In this document: positions 36,827-45,534 of the stretch, in pieces
Numbering within the stretch: position 1 is the first letter of the stretch
Layout: each line of letters opens with the position of its first letter
NCBI RefSeq assembly: GCF_018861065.1
Contig: NZ_JAHKQO010000029.1
Coordinates: 19,897-83,896, forward strand
DNA length: 64,000 bases
Origin: Paraglaciecola arctica
GTDB lineage: Bacteria; Pseudomonadota; Gammaproteobacteria; Enterobacterales; Alteromonadaceae
Direction: 5' to 3'
Position numbers and translations under genes: made by a program
The notes under the pieces: model-generated
What the model was told of the DNA's origin: nothing
Database searches by the model: none
The model's input: the letters and a program-made list of their open reading frames with translations, nothing else

Positions 36827-37918
36827 CTATGCACAAGAAGGGGTGAGCTCTTTTATGGCTAACTCAGATAATGTCAATCCATGACCAGAGACGTCTGGTA
36901 GTAGGATATATCCGTCTTTCACAGTAAAGGGTGTCTCGATGATATCATCCCAATTGAGCATAGAATGTTCAGTGTAGATCACCTCAGGTAAAGCCGATGC
37001 GATATGGGCGCCCATTTCCATTGGGGTATTGCCTAAAGCAATGGGAATACCTTTTTCAGCACATAACCAACCAATTTTTAAGGCGGCAGAAAAATCACCA
37101 TGAATGTTGATAATGTCTGCTGCGTGGTTATCTACTAGGGCTTTTTTGCCACTTAGTGGTAAATATTCCCCTGCATTTAGGTAGGTGTCTTTGAGTCCTG
37201 CTTTGACTTCCTGCAGACCAGCAATATCATGCCTTAAAATAGGATCTTCGACCCAGAAAATGTCTAACCCTACTTTTTCATAGGCGCGGATTTTGGCTAT
37301 CGCTTCTTTGGGTGACCATGCTTCATTGGCATCTATCATCAGTAATTTGTCTTTACCAATAATGTCCGACACTAGCTGTAATCTTTTAATATCCCATGCT
37401 AAATCGGGATGGCCAATTTTAACTTTGTAACCAGAGAAATTGTGCTTAATGGCTTTTTCGTAAAAGCTCGTGACTTGTTGATCTGATAGATGAAAACACA
37501 CGCCGCTACCATAAGCTTTGACTTGACTGCTATTACCGCCAAGTAGTTTATAAAGTGGTAAGTCGGCTCGTTTAGCGGTTAAGTCCCACAAAGCTTGGTC
37601 TATAGCTTGATCTAAGTGATAAGGAAGCTGCTGAATATTTCCTCCTCTTGGCCTAGATATCTTATGGATCAAGGCTTCTGGTGGCTGCCCAAGTATCCCG
37701 TCTAAACAGCTAGATTCTAATAGTGTTCTGATAACTTTAGCTTCTGGCAAAGGCGCCGTGAGAGATTGAAAAAAGCCTAATCCAGATTGTCCATTAGCAT
37801 CAAATAGCTCTAATGCGCCAATCCAAACCTTACTTGAAGCGATTTGAGAATCACCAATGACCCTGTCTCGCGGGTAATCAAAGCAATGTATGCGGATATT
37901 ATTTATATTAGAAGTCAT
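36827..37918 (-). CDS. Enolase-superfamily sugar-acid dehydratase (mandelate racemase subgroup), probable L-fuconate dehydratase role
   Basis: The 363-residue enzyme has the KxK base motif (K165 and K167 in GYKVKIGHP) and three metal carboxylates: D196 in DANEAW, E224 in VEDP and E251 in AGEY. By hand alignment, D268 in ADIIN fits the second-dyad Asp, but the dyad His (SSH in mandelate racemase) reads Asn297 in LGNTP. It is the only dehydratase candidate in a locus otherwise holding every step of the fuconate or rhamnonate diketo-hydrolase route. It is shorter than the well-known FucD (about 430 residues), so it is not a clear orthologue. It is co-oriented with the GntR gene 43 bases upstream. 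Confidence 0.7.
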   Translation of the reverse strand: MTSNINNIRIHCFDYPRDRVIGDSQIASSKVWIGALELFDANGQSGLGFFQSLTAPLPEAKVIRTLLESSCLDGILGQPPEALIHKISRPRGGNIQQLPYHLDQAIDQALWDLTAKRADLPLYKLLGGNSSQVKAYGSGVCFHLSDQQVTSFYEKAIKHNFSGYKVKIGHPDLAWDIKRLQLVSDIIGKDKLLMIDANEAWSPKEAIAKIRAYEKVGLDIFWVEDPILRHDIAGLQEVKAGLKDTYLNAGEYLPLSGKKALVDNHAADIINIHGDFSAALKIGWLCAEKGIPIALGNTPMEMGAHIASALPEVIYTEHSMLNWDDIIETPFTVKDGYILLPDVSGHGLTLSELAIKELTPSCA

Positions 37919-37961
37919 AGTATTCCTGTTTTGTAATGTGACTTGTATAGCAGCGCAATGT

Positions 37962-38648
37962 CTAAAAACCCCATAGGCCCATTGCTCTTTTGATTGACTT
38001 AGCTAAGTGATCATCTAAACACTCAAGTGCTTTTAGTTGGTCTCTTGCCGCTATAGCGTCAATTAATTCAATATGCTCTTTAATGGAGCTTGAAATCATT
38101 TCTTGGGAGGCTAAATCAAGGCGATCTAAGCGAGTCAGCCTTATTAAGTCTTCGTTCGCCAAGTAAGATTTAGTAATAATTTGGTTATCTAAAGATAAAA
38201 TAAATTGTTTGTGTAATTCAGAGTCCAACTGGGCTAACTCTGATTGCCCGTTTGTCTGGCTAGATGGGGTTGAAATAGCCCGTTGCAGTTCAATATGCCG
38301 AGTTTTGAAACTTTGAATTTCTTCATCGGAAACAGAGCGTATATAGGATTTTAATCCTTCTCTTTCGAGAATGACTCTTAGCTGATAGGTGTTTCTGGTG
38401 AGTGCAAAGTCGGTATCTATAATTTGTATACCACTTCTAGGGAAAACAATAATGAGTCCTTCTGACTCCAATTTGTTTATTGCAACCTTAATTGGACTGA
38501 TAGCCATGTTAAGAATTTTCGCAAGTACACCTTGTGTATAAGTCTTTCCTCTTACTATGTTGCCACTTAGTATGCCTTCCTTAAGCTTATTATAGGCATC
38601 TTCACTTAGCTGTAACTTATTGTCAGATATATTAACTGTTGCACTCAT
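37962..38648 (-). CDS. GntR-family regulator of the deoxysugar locus
   Basis: The 228-residue protein has a winged helix (about residues 15-90, ending KLESEGLIIVFPRSGIQI) and a helical FCD domain (LDSELHKQFILSL, SIKEHIELIDAI). ATG at 38648 follows AAGG seven bases upstream, which decides against the GTG at 38669. It lies immediately upstream of the dehydratase gene and is divergent from the TonB receptor, the classic spot for the local regulator. A sugar-acid intermediate is the likely effector. Candidate sites are the three TGATATTTCA motifs at 36635, 38752 and 38896. Confidence 0.85.
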   Translation of the reverse strand: MSATVNISDNKLQLSEDAYNKLKEGILSGNIVRGKTYTQGVLAKILNMAISPIKVAINKLESEGLIIVFPRSGIQIIDTDFALTRNTYQLRVILEREGLKSYIRSVSDEEIQSFKTRHIELQRAISTPSSQTNGQSELAQLDSELHKQFILSLDNQIITKSYLANEDLIRLTRLDRLDLASQEMISSSIKEHIELIDAIAARDQLKALECLDDHLAKSIKRAMGLWGF

Positions 38649-38751
38649 TATTTTGCCTTCGACTCTCACTGATATTATTTTTAATAATATAAGCTATTGA
38701 TTATTATGGGTAATCAATGGTTTTTTGATTTTTATTACTATCGAGTATGCA

Positions 38752-38763
38752 GTGATATTTCAC
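38752..38763. promoter_or_regulatory. Candidate GntR operator, copy B (covarying arms)
   Basis: GTGATATTTCAC keeps the core of copies A and C, but both outer bases change together (T/A to G/C), so the arms still pair. It lies 104 bases upstream of the gntR start. Confidence 0.5.
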
Positions 38764-38895
38764 ATATTTGTTAGTCATGTGATAAATTACCCACTACGTT
38801 TTGTTTAATTGAACGTTTTCATTTAATGCTATGAGATATCAAAAGTCAATATTAATCAGAGATTAACAGGTTGTTAAAAATATTAACGAATATTG

Positions 38896-38907
38896 TTGAT
38901 ATTTCAA
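38896..38907. promoter_or_regulatory. Candidate GntR operator, copy C
   Basis: TTGATATTTCAA, identical to copy A, lies 85 bases upstream of the TonB receptor ATG. Confidence 0.5.
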
Positions 38908-38992
38908 AAAGCCCATGTAATATTTAACCCCTAGGTTGAGGTTGGTGATTGATATCGGTATCTCAACGTATAAACAATAATGGGAACTAAAC

Positions 38993-41746
38993 ATGAAATT
39001 TAACAAATCAATACTAGCAACAGCGATAACATCTGGGCTGCTTTTTGCTCAATTCAATGCAAGTGCACAAGAAACTCAAAGCGACAATGAAACGGAAGTG
39101 ATTGAAGTGAGAGGGGGGATTAGAGGCAGCATTATAAATTCGCAAAATTTGAAACGCAGCTCTCAAGGTGTGGTTGATGCAATTACCAGCGAAGACCTAG
39201 GTAAATTTACCGATGACAATATAGGCGCAGCAATAGCACGCATACCCGGTGTGCAGATCCAGCGCAATGATAACGGTATAGGCGGCGATCGCGCTTCAAT
39301 TAGAGGTATGGGGCCCTTATTTGTCAGTACCACTGTAAATGGCCGTACTCCTCTATCCCACGGTGACGAAGGTATTGGCAATATTCGCCAGTTTAACCTT
39401 GATGTTATTCCTACAGAAATTATTAGTGGCGTAGTCGTACGTAAAATGCCAACAGCCTCAACAATTGAAGGCGGGATTGGTGGTTCGGTTGAGCTACAAA
39501 CTATGGAGCCATTAAAAGCCCATAGCTTATATAAGAACAATGAAAACTTTGGTGGTGTAGTAACAGTCTCTGCTATTAATGACAGCCTAACTGAAGATTG
39601 GTCACCTAAATTTTCTGGGGTATTTGGCGCCCGCAATGACGATAATACCCTAGCAGGTTATGTTGCGATTGTGACATCAGATGCTGATTATTCGGTAGAT
39701 GAGGCTTATACCCGAGCGCAAGAGCGAGACATTCAAATAGATACCAACGGTGATGGTATTGCCGATAGAGTAGAACAAAATGTCATTTCCCATAGCCGGA
39801 TTACCATGAACGCTATTCGCGGCAGTAAAGAGCGCGAGTCAGTCTCCTATGGCCTTGAATGGCAAGCAAAAGACGATTTAAAGTTTGGTGTTAATGGCTA
39901 TACCTCTACTTATGATGTTTATTCACAGCGCCCCACTGTAGATTTATTCTTTGATTACAATGGTGTATTTGATGAGAGTGCCATATCAATCGAAAATAAT
40001 TTCGTGCAATCAATTGATGGTTCTGGTGTGACTAACCCAGGTGGCGACTTTAAAGTAGAAAACTTTGATTTGTTGTTCGACAACTTATCTGAAAACAATG
40101 TAATTGGTTTTAACGCTGAGTACGGTGCTTATAGCGACTTTAGCTTAAAGGCAGATATTTCTTACTCAAGTGTTAAATTTGTGCAAGATTTACGTTTAGG
40201 CATTATGGGCGCTTATGGACTGGATCCAAGTGACTTCCGTTTTGATGGTAGCGGTGATCTGCCATCATTTACCTATGGTAGTGAAGTAAACGATCCTAAT
40301 TCATATGTCAGTGTGGGCTTTTTTGGTCGCGACCGTCGAGGCAGCAACGAGCAGTTAGCCATAAAGTTAGATGCTGAATGGGTGCTTGAAGATGGTATGA
40401 AGATCAAAGCAGGTGTTCGCCAGGCAGATACTGAAATTGACGTGCGTGAAACCGGGCGTTTTACCTTGATATGGGACGATGCTGATTTAGCAGCGGCATC
40501 TTTCACTGGTAACTTAACCGAGCCTTTGTTTCCCGGTTCAGGTATTGGATTTAATCAATTTCTAGAGCCTGATTACGATGCGCAAGCAGCCGTGTTCCCT
40601 GACATTTTTAACGAAAGAGCATCATCCTCAGCCGTAAATGGTGCATTGCTAAATGCAGACGACAGCACGGGGTTACCTTTAGACAAAGCCAATTCATTCG
40701 TAGTGGAAGAAAAGACAACGGCCTTTTACGTCCAAGCAGATATGGAAGGTGAGATAGATGATAAGCTCTTTTCCGCCAATATGGGGGTGCGCTTAGTAGC
40801 GACTGATCGTACCGTTTATGGTTTTCAAACCACTCGTATCGTGAATTCCTTAAACGCCATTGTTGATGAGTTGGGTTACATAGGTGCGCAAGCAGACAGT
40901 ACTGATTTCCAGTTTTTGCCTAGTGCAAACTTTATGCTTGAGTTAACAGAAAATACTCAGTGGCGTGTCGGTTTTGCAAAAACCATGTCGCAACCTGAAT
41001 ATACTGATTTAAAAGTAAACGGTTCAGTTAACTTACAAGATACAAGCTATGTTGGTTATGACTCCACTATCAATTCAACCGCTGAAATTGGTAACGCTGA
41101 CTTAAATCCCTACACAGCATGGTCATTTGACACAACACTTGAATACTATACAGAAGAGGGCAGCGCTTTATTTGCCAGTCTTTTCTATAAAGACGTATCT
41201 GACTTTGTGCTCACTGAAGCGCGCAGCGATGTGGCAATAGATGGCTACGACCAATTGTTCGATACCACTCAGCCAATTAACGTGGCAAAAGGTCAAGTGT
41301 ATGGGCTTGAACTTGGCGGCAATATTGTCGTTGGTGATTTTGGTCTTCAAGCGAACTACACCTTCGTTGACTCAGAATTTGAAAACCCTGATAACAATCC
41401 TTTGTTAGAACATGGTTTCCCTGGCGCATCTAAACATAACTTCAATGCTATTGCTTATTACGAAACTGAGGTGTTTTCAGCGCGTTTAGCATACATTTAC
41501 CGAGATGATTATTTCCAAGCATTAGGTGGCGGTTTTGACCGTGCTAACCAGCCAGCATTTGGAGAAGGTTCAGGGCAACTTGATATGAACTTCTCATATA
41601 CGGTTATGGAGAATGTTGATCTGAGTTTAAATATCATCAATTTAACCGAAGAAGATGCTCGTAACTACATTAACGAAAGTAGCAACTTCCGTGACTATGT
41701 CACTAGACCTAGAACTGCAGTCGTGAGTGTTCGTGCTGCTTTCTAA
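38993..41746 (+). CDS. TonB-dependent outer-membrane receptor
   Basis: The 917-residue protein has a signal peptide (residues 1-25, ending FNASA), a TonB box (TEVIEVRG near residue 35) and a plug domain (VVDAITSEDLGKFTDDNIGAAIARIPGVQI, then RASIRGMGP). A 22-strand-type barrel ends in a terminal Phe (VVSVRAAF). The plug resembles the carbohydrate-type receptors common in Alteromonadaceae. Given the locus, it probably imports oligosaccharides rich in fucose or another deoxysugar. A strong hairpin lies between it and the symporter gene. Confidence 0.92.
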   Translation: MKFNKSILATAITSGLLFAQFNASAQETQSDNETEVIEVRGGIRGSIINSQNLKRSSQGVVDAITSEDLGKFTDDNIGAAIARIPGVQIQRNDNGIGGDRASIRGMGPLFVSTTVNGRTPLSHGDEGIGNIRQFNLDVIPTEIISGVVVRKMPTASTIEGGIGGSVELQTMEPLKAHSLYKNNENFGGVVTVSAINDSLTEDWSPKFSGVFGARNDDNTLAGYVAIVTSDADYSVDEAYTRAQERDIQIDTNGDGIADRVEQNVISHSRITMNAIRGSKERESVSYGLEWQAKDDLKFGVNGYTSTYDVYSQRPTVDLFFDYNGVFDESAISIENNFVQSIDGSGVTNPGGDFKVENFDLLFDNLSENNVIGFNAEYGAYSDFSLKADISYSSVKFVQDLRLGIMGAYGLDPSDFRFDGSGDLPSFTYGSEVNDPNSYVSVGFFGRDRRGSNEQLAIKLDAEWVLEDGMKIKAGVRQADTEIDVRETGRFTLIWDDADLAAASFTGNLTEPLFPGSGIGFNQFLEPDYDAQAAVFPDIFNERASSSAVNGALLNADDSTGLPLDKANSFVVEEKTTAFYVQADMEGEIDDKLFSANMGVRLVATDRTVYGFQTTRIVNSLNAIVDELGYIGAQADSTDFQFLPSANFMLELTENTQWRVGFAKTMSQPEYTDLKVNGSVNLQDTSYVGYDSTINSTAEIGNADLNPYTAWSFDTTLEYYTEEGSALFASLFYKDVSDFVLTEARSDVAIDGYDQLFDTTQPINVAKGQVYGLELGGNIVVGDFGLQANYTFVDSEFENPDNNPLLEHGFPGASKHNFNAIAYYETEVFSARLAYIYRDDYFQALGGGFDRANQPAFGEGSGQLDMNFSYTVMENVDLSLNIINLTEEDARNYINESSNFRDYVTRPRTAVVSVRAAF

Positions 41747-41772
41747 GTTTTAACCAGTGTAGCTCGATAGGA

Positions 41773-41803
41773 AAATGACGCTAATTTTTTAGCGTCATTT
41801 CGT
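41773..41803 (+). terminator. Hairpin between TonB receptor and symporter genes
   Basis: AAATGACGCTAA and TTAGCGTCATTT form a perfect 12-bp stem with a TTTT loop; CGTGTTTTTT follows. It sits 25 bases after the receptor stop and may lower, rather than end, transcription into the catabolic operon. Confidence 0.75.
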
Positions 41804-41825
41804 GTTTTTTAATATACAAATCAAT

Positions 41826-44366
41826 ATGGTTGAAAATGCAGTGCTCCATTCAATAGACTTTTACGTAATCGGGATCTATGTATTCCTCCTTTTAGCAATC
41901 GGTTTATTTGTCTCTATGAGACAAGCAAAGAATGCAAGCTTATTCGTTGGCGACAAAAGTGTCGGTTTTGCGAGTATTGGTATGTCGATATGGGGAACCA
42001 ATATCGGTCCTTCTTTTCTGATTGCTAGTTTTGGGGCCGCCTATAGTTCAGGTATGTTAATCGCCAACTTCGAATGGTTTGCTTGGATATTTTTATTGAT
42101 TTTAGGGATGGTTTTTACGCCTTTTTACCTCAAATCAAATGTGACCACTATACCGCAAATCATCAAACGTAGATTTGGCGACGGCATGTATCGCTTATTG
42201 TCTATTTACTCACTAATCACAATAGTAATCATATGGTTAGGTAGCGGCTTATACGTCGGTGGATTGTTGTTTTCTCAGTTTACAGGATGGGAGTTGTGGC
42301 AATCGGTATTATTACTGCTGATTATTGCAACCAGCTTCACTATTGTAGGAGGCTTAGCGGCAGTCATAGCAACGGATGCATTTCAAACTGTGTTAATGAT
42401 CGTTGGTATGGCAGCGTTAACACTAATTGGCCTGTATGAAGTGGGGGGCATTGATGGCTTGATGGCTAAGGCGCCCGCAGAATATTGGCGTCTAATTGAT
42501 TTTGACTCAGAAAGTGTACCTTGGATGTCCTTTGTATTGGGCTATCCGATAATGGGGGTGTGGTTTTGGTGTACAGACCAAACCATAGTGCAAAGAGTGT
42601 TTGCCTCAAAAGATGTGCCTACTGCGCAAAAAGGCATTTTACTGGCTGCTGTATTGAAAATACTTCCGCCTTTTATTTTTATCCTGCCCGGCATTATTTT
42701 CTATGTATTACAACCTGGTATTGAAAATACCGATGGTGCCTTTATCGCCATGGTATCTGAGTACATGCCGATTGGGTTTAGAGGGCTAATGATCGCGGTA
42801 CTAATGGCAGCGTTAATTAGTACTCTAGATTCAGGACTCAATTCATTCAGTACTATTTTTACCTTAGACATTTATCAACCCATGATTAAAAAGGGTAAAG
42901 AGCTTTCAGGTAAAGAAGTCAGGTTAATTGGACGAATTGTCACATTAGCGGCCAGTGCTTTAGCCTTTGTTTGGGCCTTAGCAATGGAAGGAATGGCGAC
43001 AAATTTATTTGAAATATTCCAAACACTTATTGCTTTTCTTGCTCCACCGTTAACTACGTTATTTTTAGTTGGATTACTTTGGAAACGCGTAACAACTGCA
43101 GGCGCCACTTATGGTTTTGTGCTTGGTTGTATTACCTGTATGACAGTGGGTATTTGTAGCATAAATGGACAGACTTTTGGCTTATTTGAACAGTGGCCAC
43201 ATTTTTTAAACCTAACATTTATATTATTTATTGTGACTTCTGCGATAACGATTGGTATTTCGTTAGTCACGAAACACTCTGCCGATGAAGAGTTTTTACC
43301 TAAGTTTAAAGACGTAGCCAATACCGACTCGAGCCAAAATAAGTCAATTTGGAGAGGCTGGTTGATATTAGCCATTGTTATGGTTGGGCTGTATGCTGGC
43401 TTTGAGTATTTGGCTAGAAATGCCGGCAACACCTCAGACATACCCTCAAGCTTATCAACAGAATTATCGTCAAGCCCTTCGACAGGCTCATCGACAAAAA
43501 AAACAGCAAGTCATAGTGAACCTCTAACCACAAACACTGATGGCCTAGGGCTGCCTGAGGTGAACGTGTATCGAGGAGAAACGCCAACCTTTGATGGATT
43601 CATTGATCAAAATGAATATCAAGATGCCACTATGTTAACAGGCATTGAAAATTGGAATCCGCAGTTCTCTGCCGTATCCGACCCAAAAGACTTATCTGGC
43701 ACAGTGTGGATCAAACATGATGGCGAATACCTATATTTTGCTTTCGATATTGTGGATAACCTAATGTATGGCGTGGATACCCCCCGTTGGTTGCCCCAAG
43801 AAAACCCAAATGCCCATGAGTTAACCAGAGAAGGCTTTCCTTGGTTTGGGGATGGCGTGGAAGTATTGATTAACGCTAAAAATAGCTTTAGCCAAGAAGA
43901 TGGCGAGTTAAATAAAGGCAATGGTCATAGTTGGCAAATGGTTGTGAGTACTCATAAATCGCGATTAGGTGGTGTAGGTGTGGCCGGTCTGTTGGAAGGT
44001 GAAGAACGTTCAATGTTATCTGCTTGGAACAATTACCAAAAGTGGATACTCAACAAAGACATGGAAGCGAAAGTACGGATTAAACCTGATTCTAAAGGCT
44101 ATACAGTGGAGTGGCGCATTCGCCCTGATCCTTGTTTAGAGATCTCCCCAGGAGAGTTTTGGTCAGCCGATATGCCAGTCACTAAAATGGGCTTAAATTT
44201 AGCCGTTGCTGATTTAGATAATGAAAACGAGGGGGCCGGTAACTGGGGCAATTTTTGGCACGAGAACTGGTGGTCTGGTGAAAGAGACAAACGCACTTGG
44301 TTAAAACAATGGGGCACTATGGTGTTGCATGGCAAAACTCAACCCATTTCCACGCAAGATATTTAG
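41826..44366 (+). CDS. Sodium:solute symporter fused to a CBM9-like carbohydrate-binding domain
   Basis: Residues 1-530 are an SSS-family symporter with about 13 membrane helices (GTNIGPSFLIASFGAAYSSG, WFWCTDQTIVQRVFASK, ALISTLDSGLNSFSTIFT). After a Ser/Thr-rich linker (about 540-570) comes a beta-sandwich of about 260 residues (FDGFIDQNEYQDA, GTVWIKHDGEYLYFAFDI, FGDGVEVLIN, GYTVEWRIRP) resembling CBM9/DOMON-like modules. This tail would face the periplasm and could hand sugar to the transporter. The start is less sure: ATG 41826 lacks a strong ribosome site, and a GTG at 41802 is in frame. Total length is 846 residues. Confidence 0.85.
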   Translation: MVENAVLHSIDFYVIGIYVFLLLAIGLFVSMRQAKNASLFVGDKSVGFASIGMSIWGTNIGPSFLIASFGAAYSSGMLIANFEWFAWIFLLILGMVFTPFYLKSNVTTIPQIIKRRFGDGMYRLLSIYSLITIVIIWLGSGLYVGGLLFSQFTGWELWQSVLLLLIIATSFTIVGGLAAVIATDAFQTVLMIVGMAALTLIGLYEVGGIDGLMAKAPAEYWRLIDFDSESVPWMSFVLGYPIMGVWFWCTDQTIVQRVFASKDVPTAQKGILLAAVLKILPPFIFILPGIIFYVLQPGIENTDGAFIAMVSEYMPIGFRGLMIAVLMAALISTLDSGLNSFSTIFTLDIYQPMIKKGKELSGKEVRLIGRIVTLAASALAFVWALAMEGMATNLFEIFQTLIAFLAPPLTTLFLVGLLWKRVTTAGATYGFVLGCITCMTVGICSINGQTFGLFEQWPHFLNLTFILFIVTSAITIGISLVTKHSADEEFLPKFKDVANTDSSQNKSIWRGWLILAIVMVGLYAGFEYLARNAGNTSDIPSSLSTELSSSPSTGSSTKKTASHSEPLTTNTDGLGLPEVNVYRGETPTFDGFIDQNEYQDATMLTGIENWNPQFSAVSDPKDLSGTVWIKHDGEYLYFAFDIVDNLMYGVDTPRWLPQENPNAHELTREGFPWFGDGVEVLINAKNSFSQEDGELNKGNGHSWQMVVSTHKSRLGGVGVAGLLEGEERSMLSAWNNYQKWILNKDMEAKVRIKPDSKGYTVEWRIRPDPCLEISPGEFWSADMPVTKMGLNLAVADLDNENEGAGNWGNFWHENWWSGERDKRTWLKQWGTMVLHGKTQPISTQDI

Positions 44367-44378
44367 GAGCAAGTTGTA

Positions 44379-45530
44379 ATGAAAGATTTTTTTGATCCTA
44401 GATACCCAGATATCAGCGATCTGCGAGCAAAAGCCCAAAAACGCATACCCAATTTTGCGTTTGCTTACCTAGAGGGGGGCTGCATGGAAGAGATAAGTGT
44501 CGCCCGAAATCGTAGCGATGTTGCCGCGGTGCAATTACGCAGTCAATTATTAACACCTTTTGATAAAAGTTATTTAGAAGTTGAGTTATTTGGCCACACT
44601 TATAGCGCGCCTTTTGGTATTGCGCCCATTGGTCTACAAGGTTTGATGTGGCCTAAGGCGCCGGAAATATTAGCCAAATCCGCAGCCGATAAAAACATTC
44701 CTTATGTACTAAGCACAGTGTCATCTGCCAGCTTAGAATCCATAGCTGAAATCTCCCAGGGCAAGGCTTGGTATCAACTCTACAATCCAACAGATAACAG
44801 TATTCGCGAAGATTTGTTAAACAGAATTAAGCAAGCTGGCTATCCGGTGCTGGTAGTCACTGTTGATGTGCCCACCTTCGGGTTTAGGCCAAGAGATATT
44901 AAAAATGGTTTAGCCATGCCCCCTAATATGACAGTAAAAAATATCCTACAAATGTTGGCTAAACCCAGTTGGCTATGGGAAACCGCTTTGGCGGGTAAAC
45001 CCGAAATGCAAACCTTAAAACCTTATATGCCAAAAGACATGCCGATGGATCAACTGGCCGCATTTATGAACAAGACTGTTATGGGCCGTGTCGATATTGA
45101 AGGCTTAAAGCCCATTCGTGATATGTGGCAAGGTCCTTTAGTGATTAAAGGCTTAATTAATCCCCAAGATGTGAAATTGGCCATAGAGCTGGGTGCCGAT
45201 GGCGTGGTGATTTCCAATCATGGTGGTCGCCAATTGGATGCCGGTGAGTCGCCAATAAAACCCTTACAGGGGATCGCCAAAAAGTACCGTTCGGATATTA
45301 AAATTTTTATGGACAGTGGCTTGCGCAGCGGTACCAATATTGCTGCTTCTTTGGCTTCTGGTGCCGACTTTACCTTTTTAGGACGTCCTTTTGTGTATGG
45401 CGTGGGGGCATTGGGCAAAAAAGGCGGCTATCACACTATCAATACGTTAATGATGCAGCTTACACAAATAATGAACCAATTAGGTTGTTCAAAAGTGGCA
45501 GATTTACCTCAGTATCTTGTCGAGGAATAA
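44379..45530 (+). CDS. FMN-dependent alpha-hydroxy acid dehydrogenase/oxidase (L-lactate type)
   Basis: The 383-residue enzyme has the family's FMN barrel. It shows AYLEGGCMEE near the N terminus, APIGLQGLMWP, the flavin-contacting VVTVDVPTFGFRPRD, LVIKGL with its Lys, and the catalytic His-Arg in SNHGGRQLD. Known relatives oxidise L-lactate, glycolate or mandelate. The pathway encoded next to it ends in pyruvate plus L-lactate, so L-lactate is the logical substrate. TAGGAG stands nine bases before the ATG, and the gene begins the run of catabolic genes after the symporter (12 bases). Confidence 0.85.
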   Translation: MKDFFDPRYPDISDLRAKAQKRIPNFAFAYLEGGCMEEISVARNRSDVAAVQLRSQLLTPFDKSYLEVELFGHTYSAPFGIAPIGLQGLMWPKAPEILAKSAADKNIPYVLSTVSSASLESIAEISQGKAWYQLYNPTDNSIREDLLNRIKQAGYPVLVVTVDVPTFGFRPRDIKNGLAMPPNMTVKNILQMLAKPSWLWETALAGKPEMQTLKPYMPKDMPMDQLAAFMNKTVMGRVDIEGLKPIRDMWQGPLVIKGLINPQDVKLAIELGADGVVISNHGGRQLDAGESPIKPLQGIAKKYRSDIKIFMDSGLRSGTNIAASLASGADFTFLGRPFVYGVGALGKKGGYHTINTLMMQLTQIMNQLGCSKVADLPQYLVEE

Positions 45531-45534
45531 CACT

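Larger units (their letters stand above)
38649..38992. promoter_or_regulatory. Divergent promoter region between gntR and the TonB receptor
   Basis: This 344-base AT-rich region holds no ORF. It contains two copies of the candidate operator (38752-38763 and 38896-38907), one nearer each divergent gene. No clear sigma-70 hexamers could be fixed by eye. Confidence 0.6.

Noticed and set aside
39163..39636. 157-codon minus-strand ORF within the TonB receptor gene
   Set aside because: Long, but antisense to the conserved plug domain; its composition is that of a shadow frame.
43109..43441. 110-codon minus-strand ORF within the symporter gene
   Set aside because: Antisense to conserved membrane helices and without a start context.
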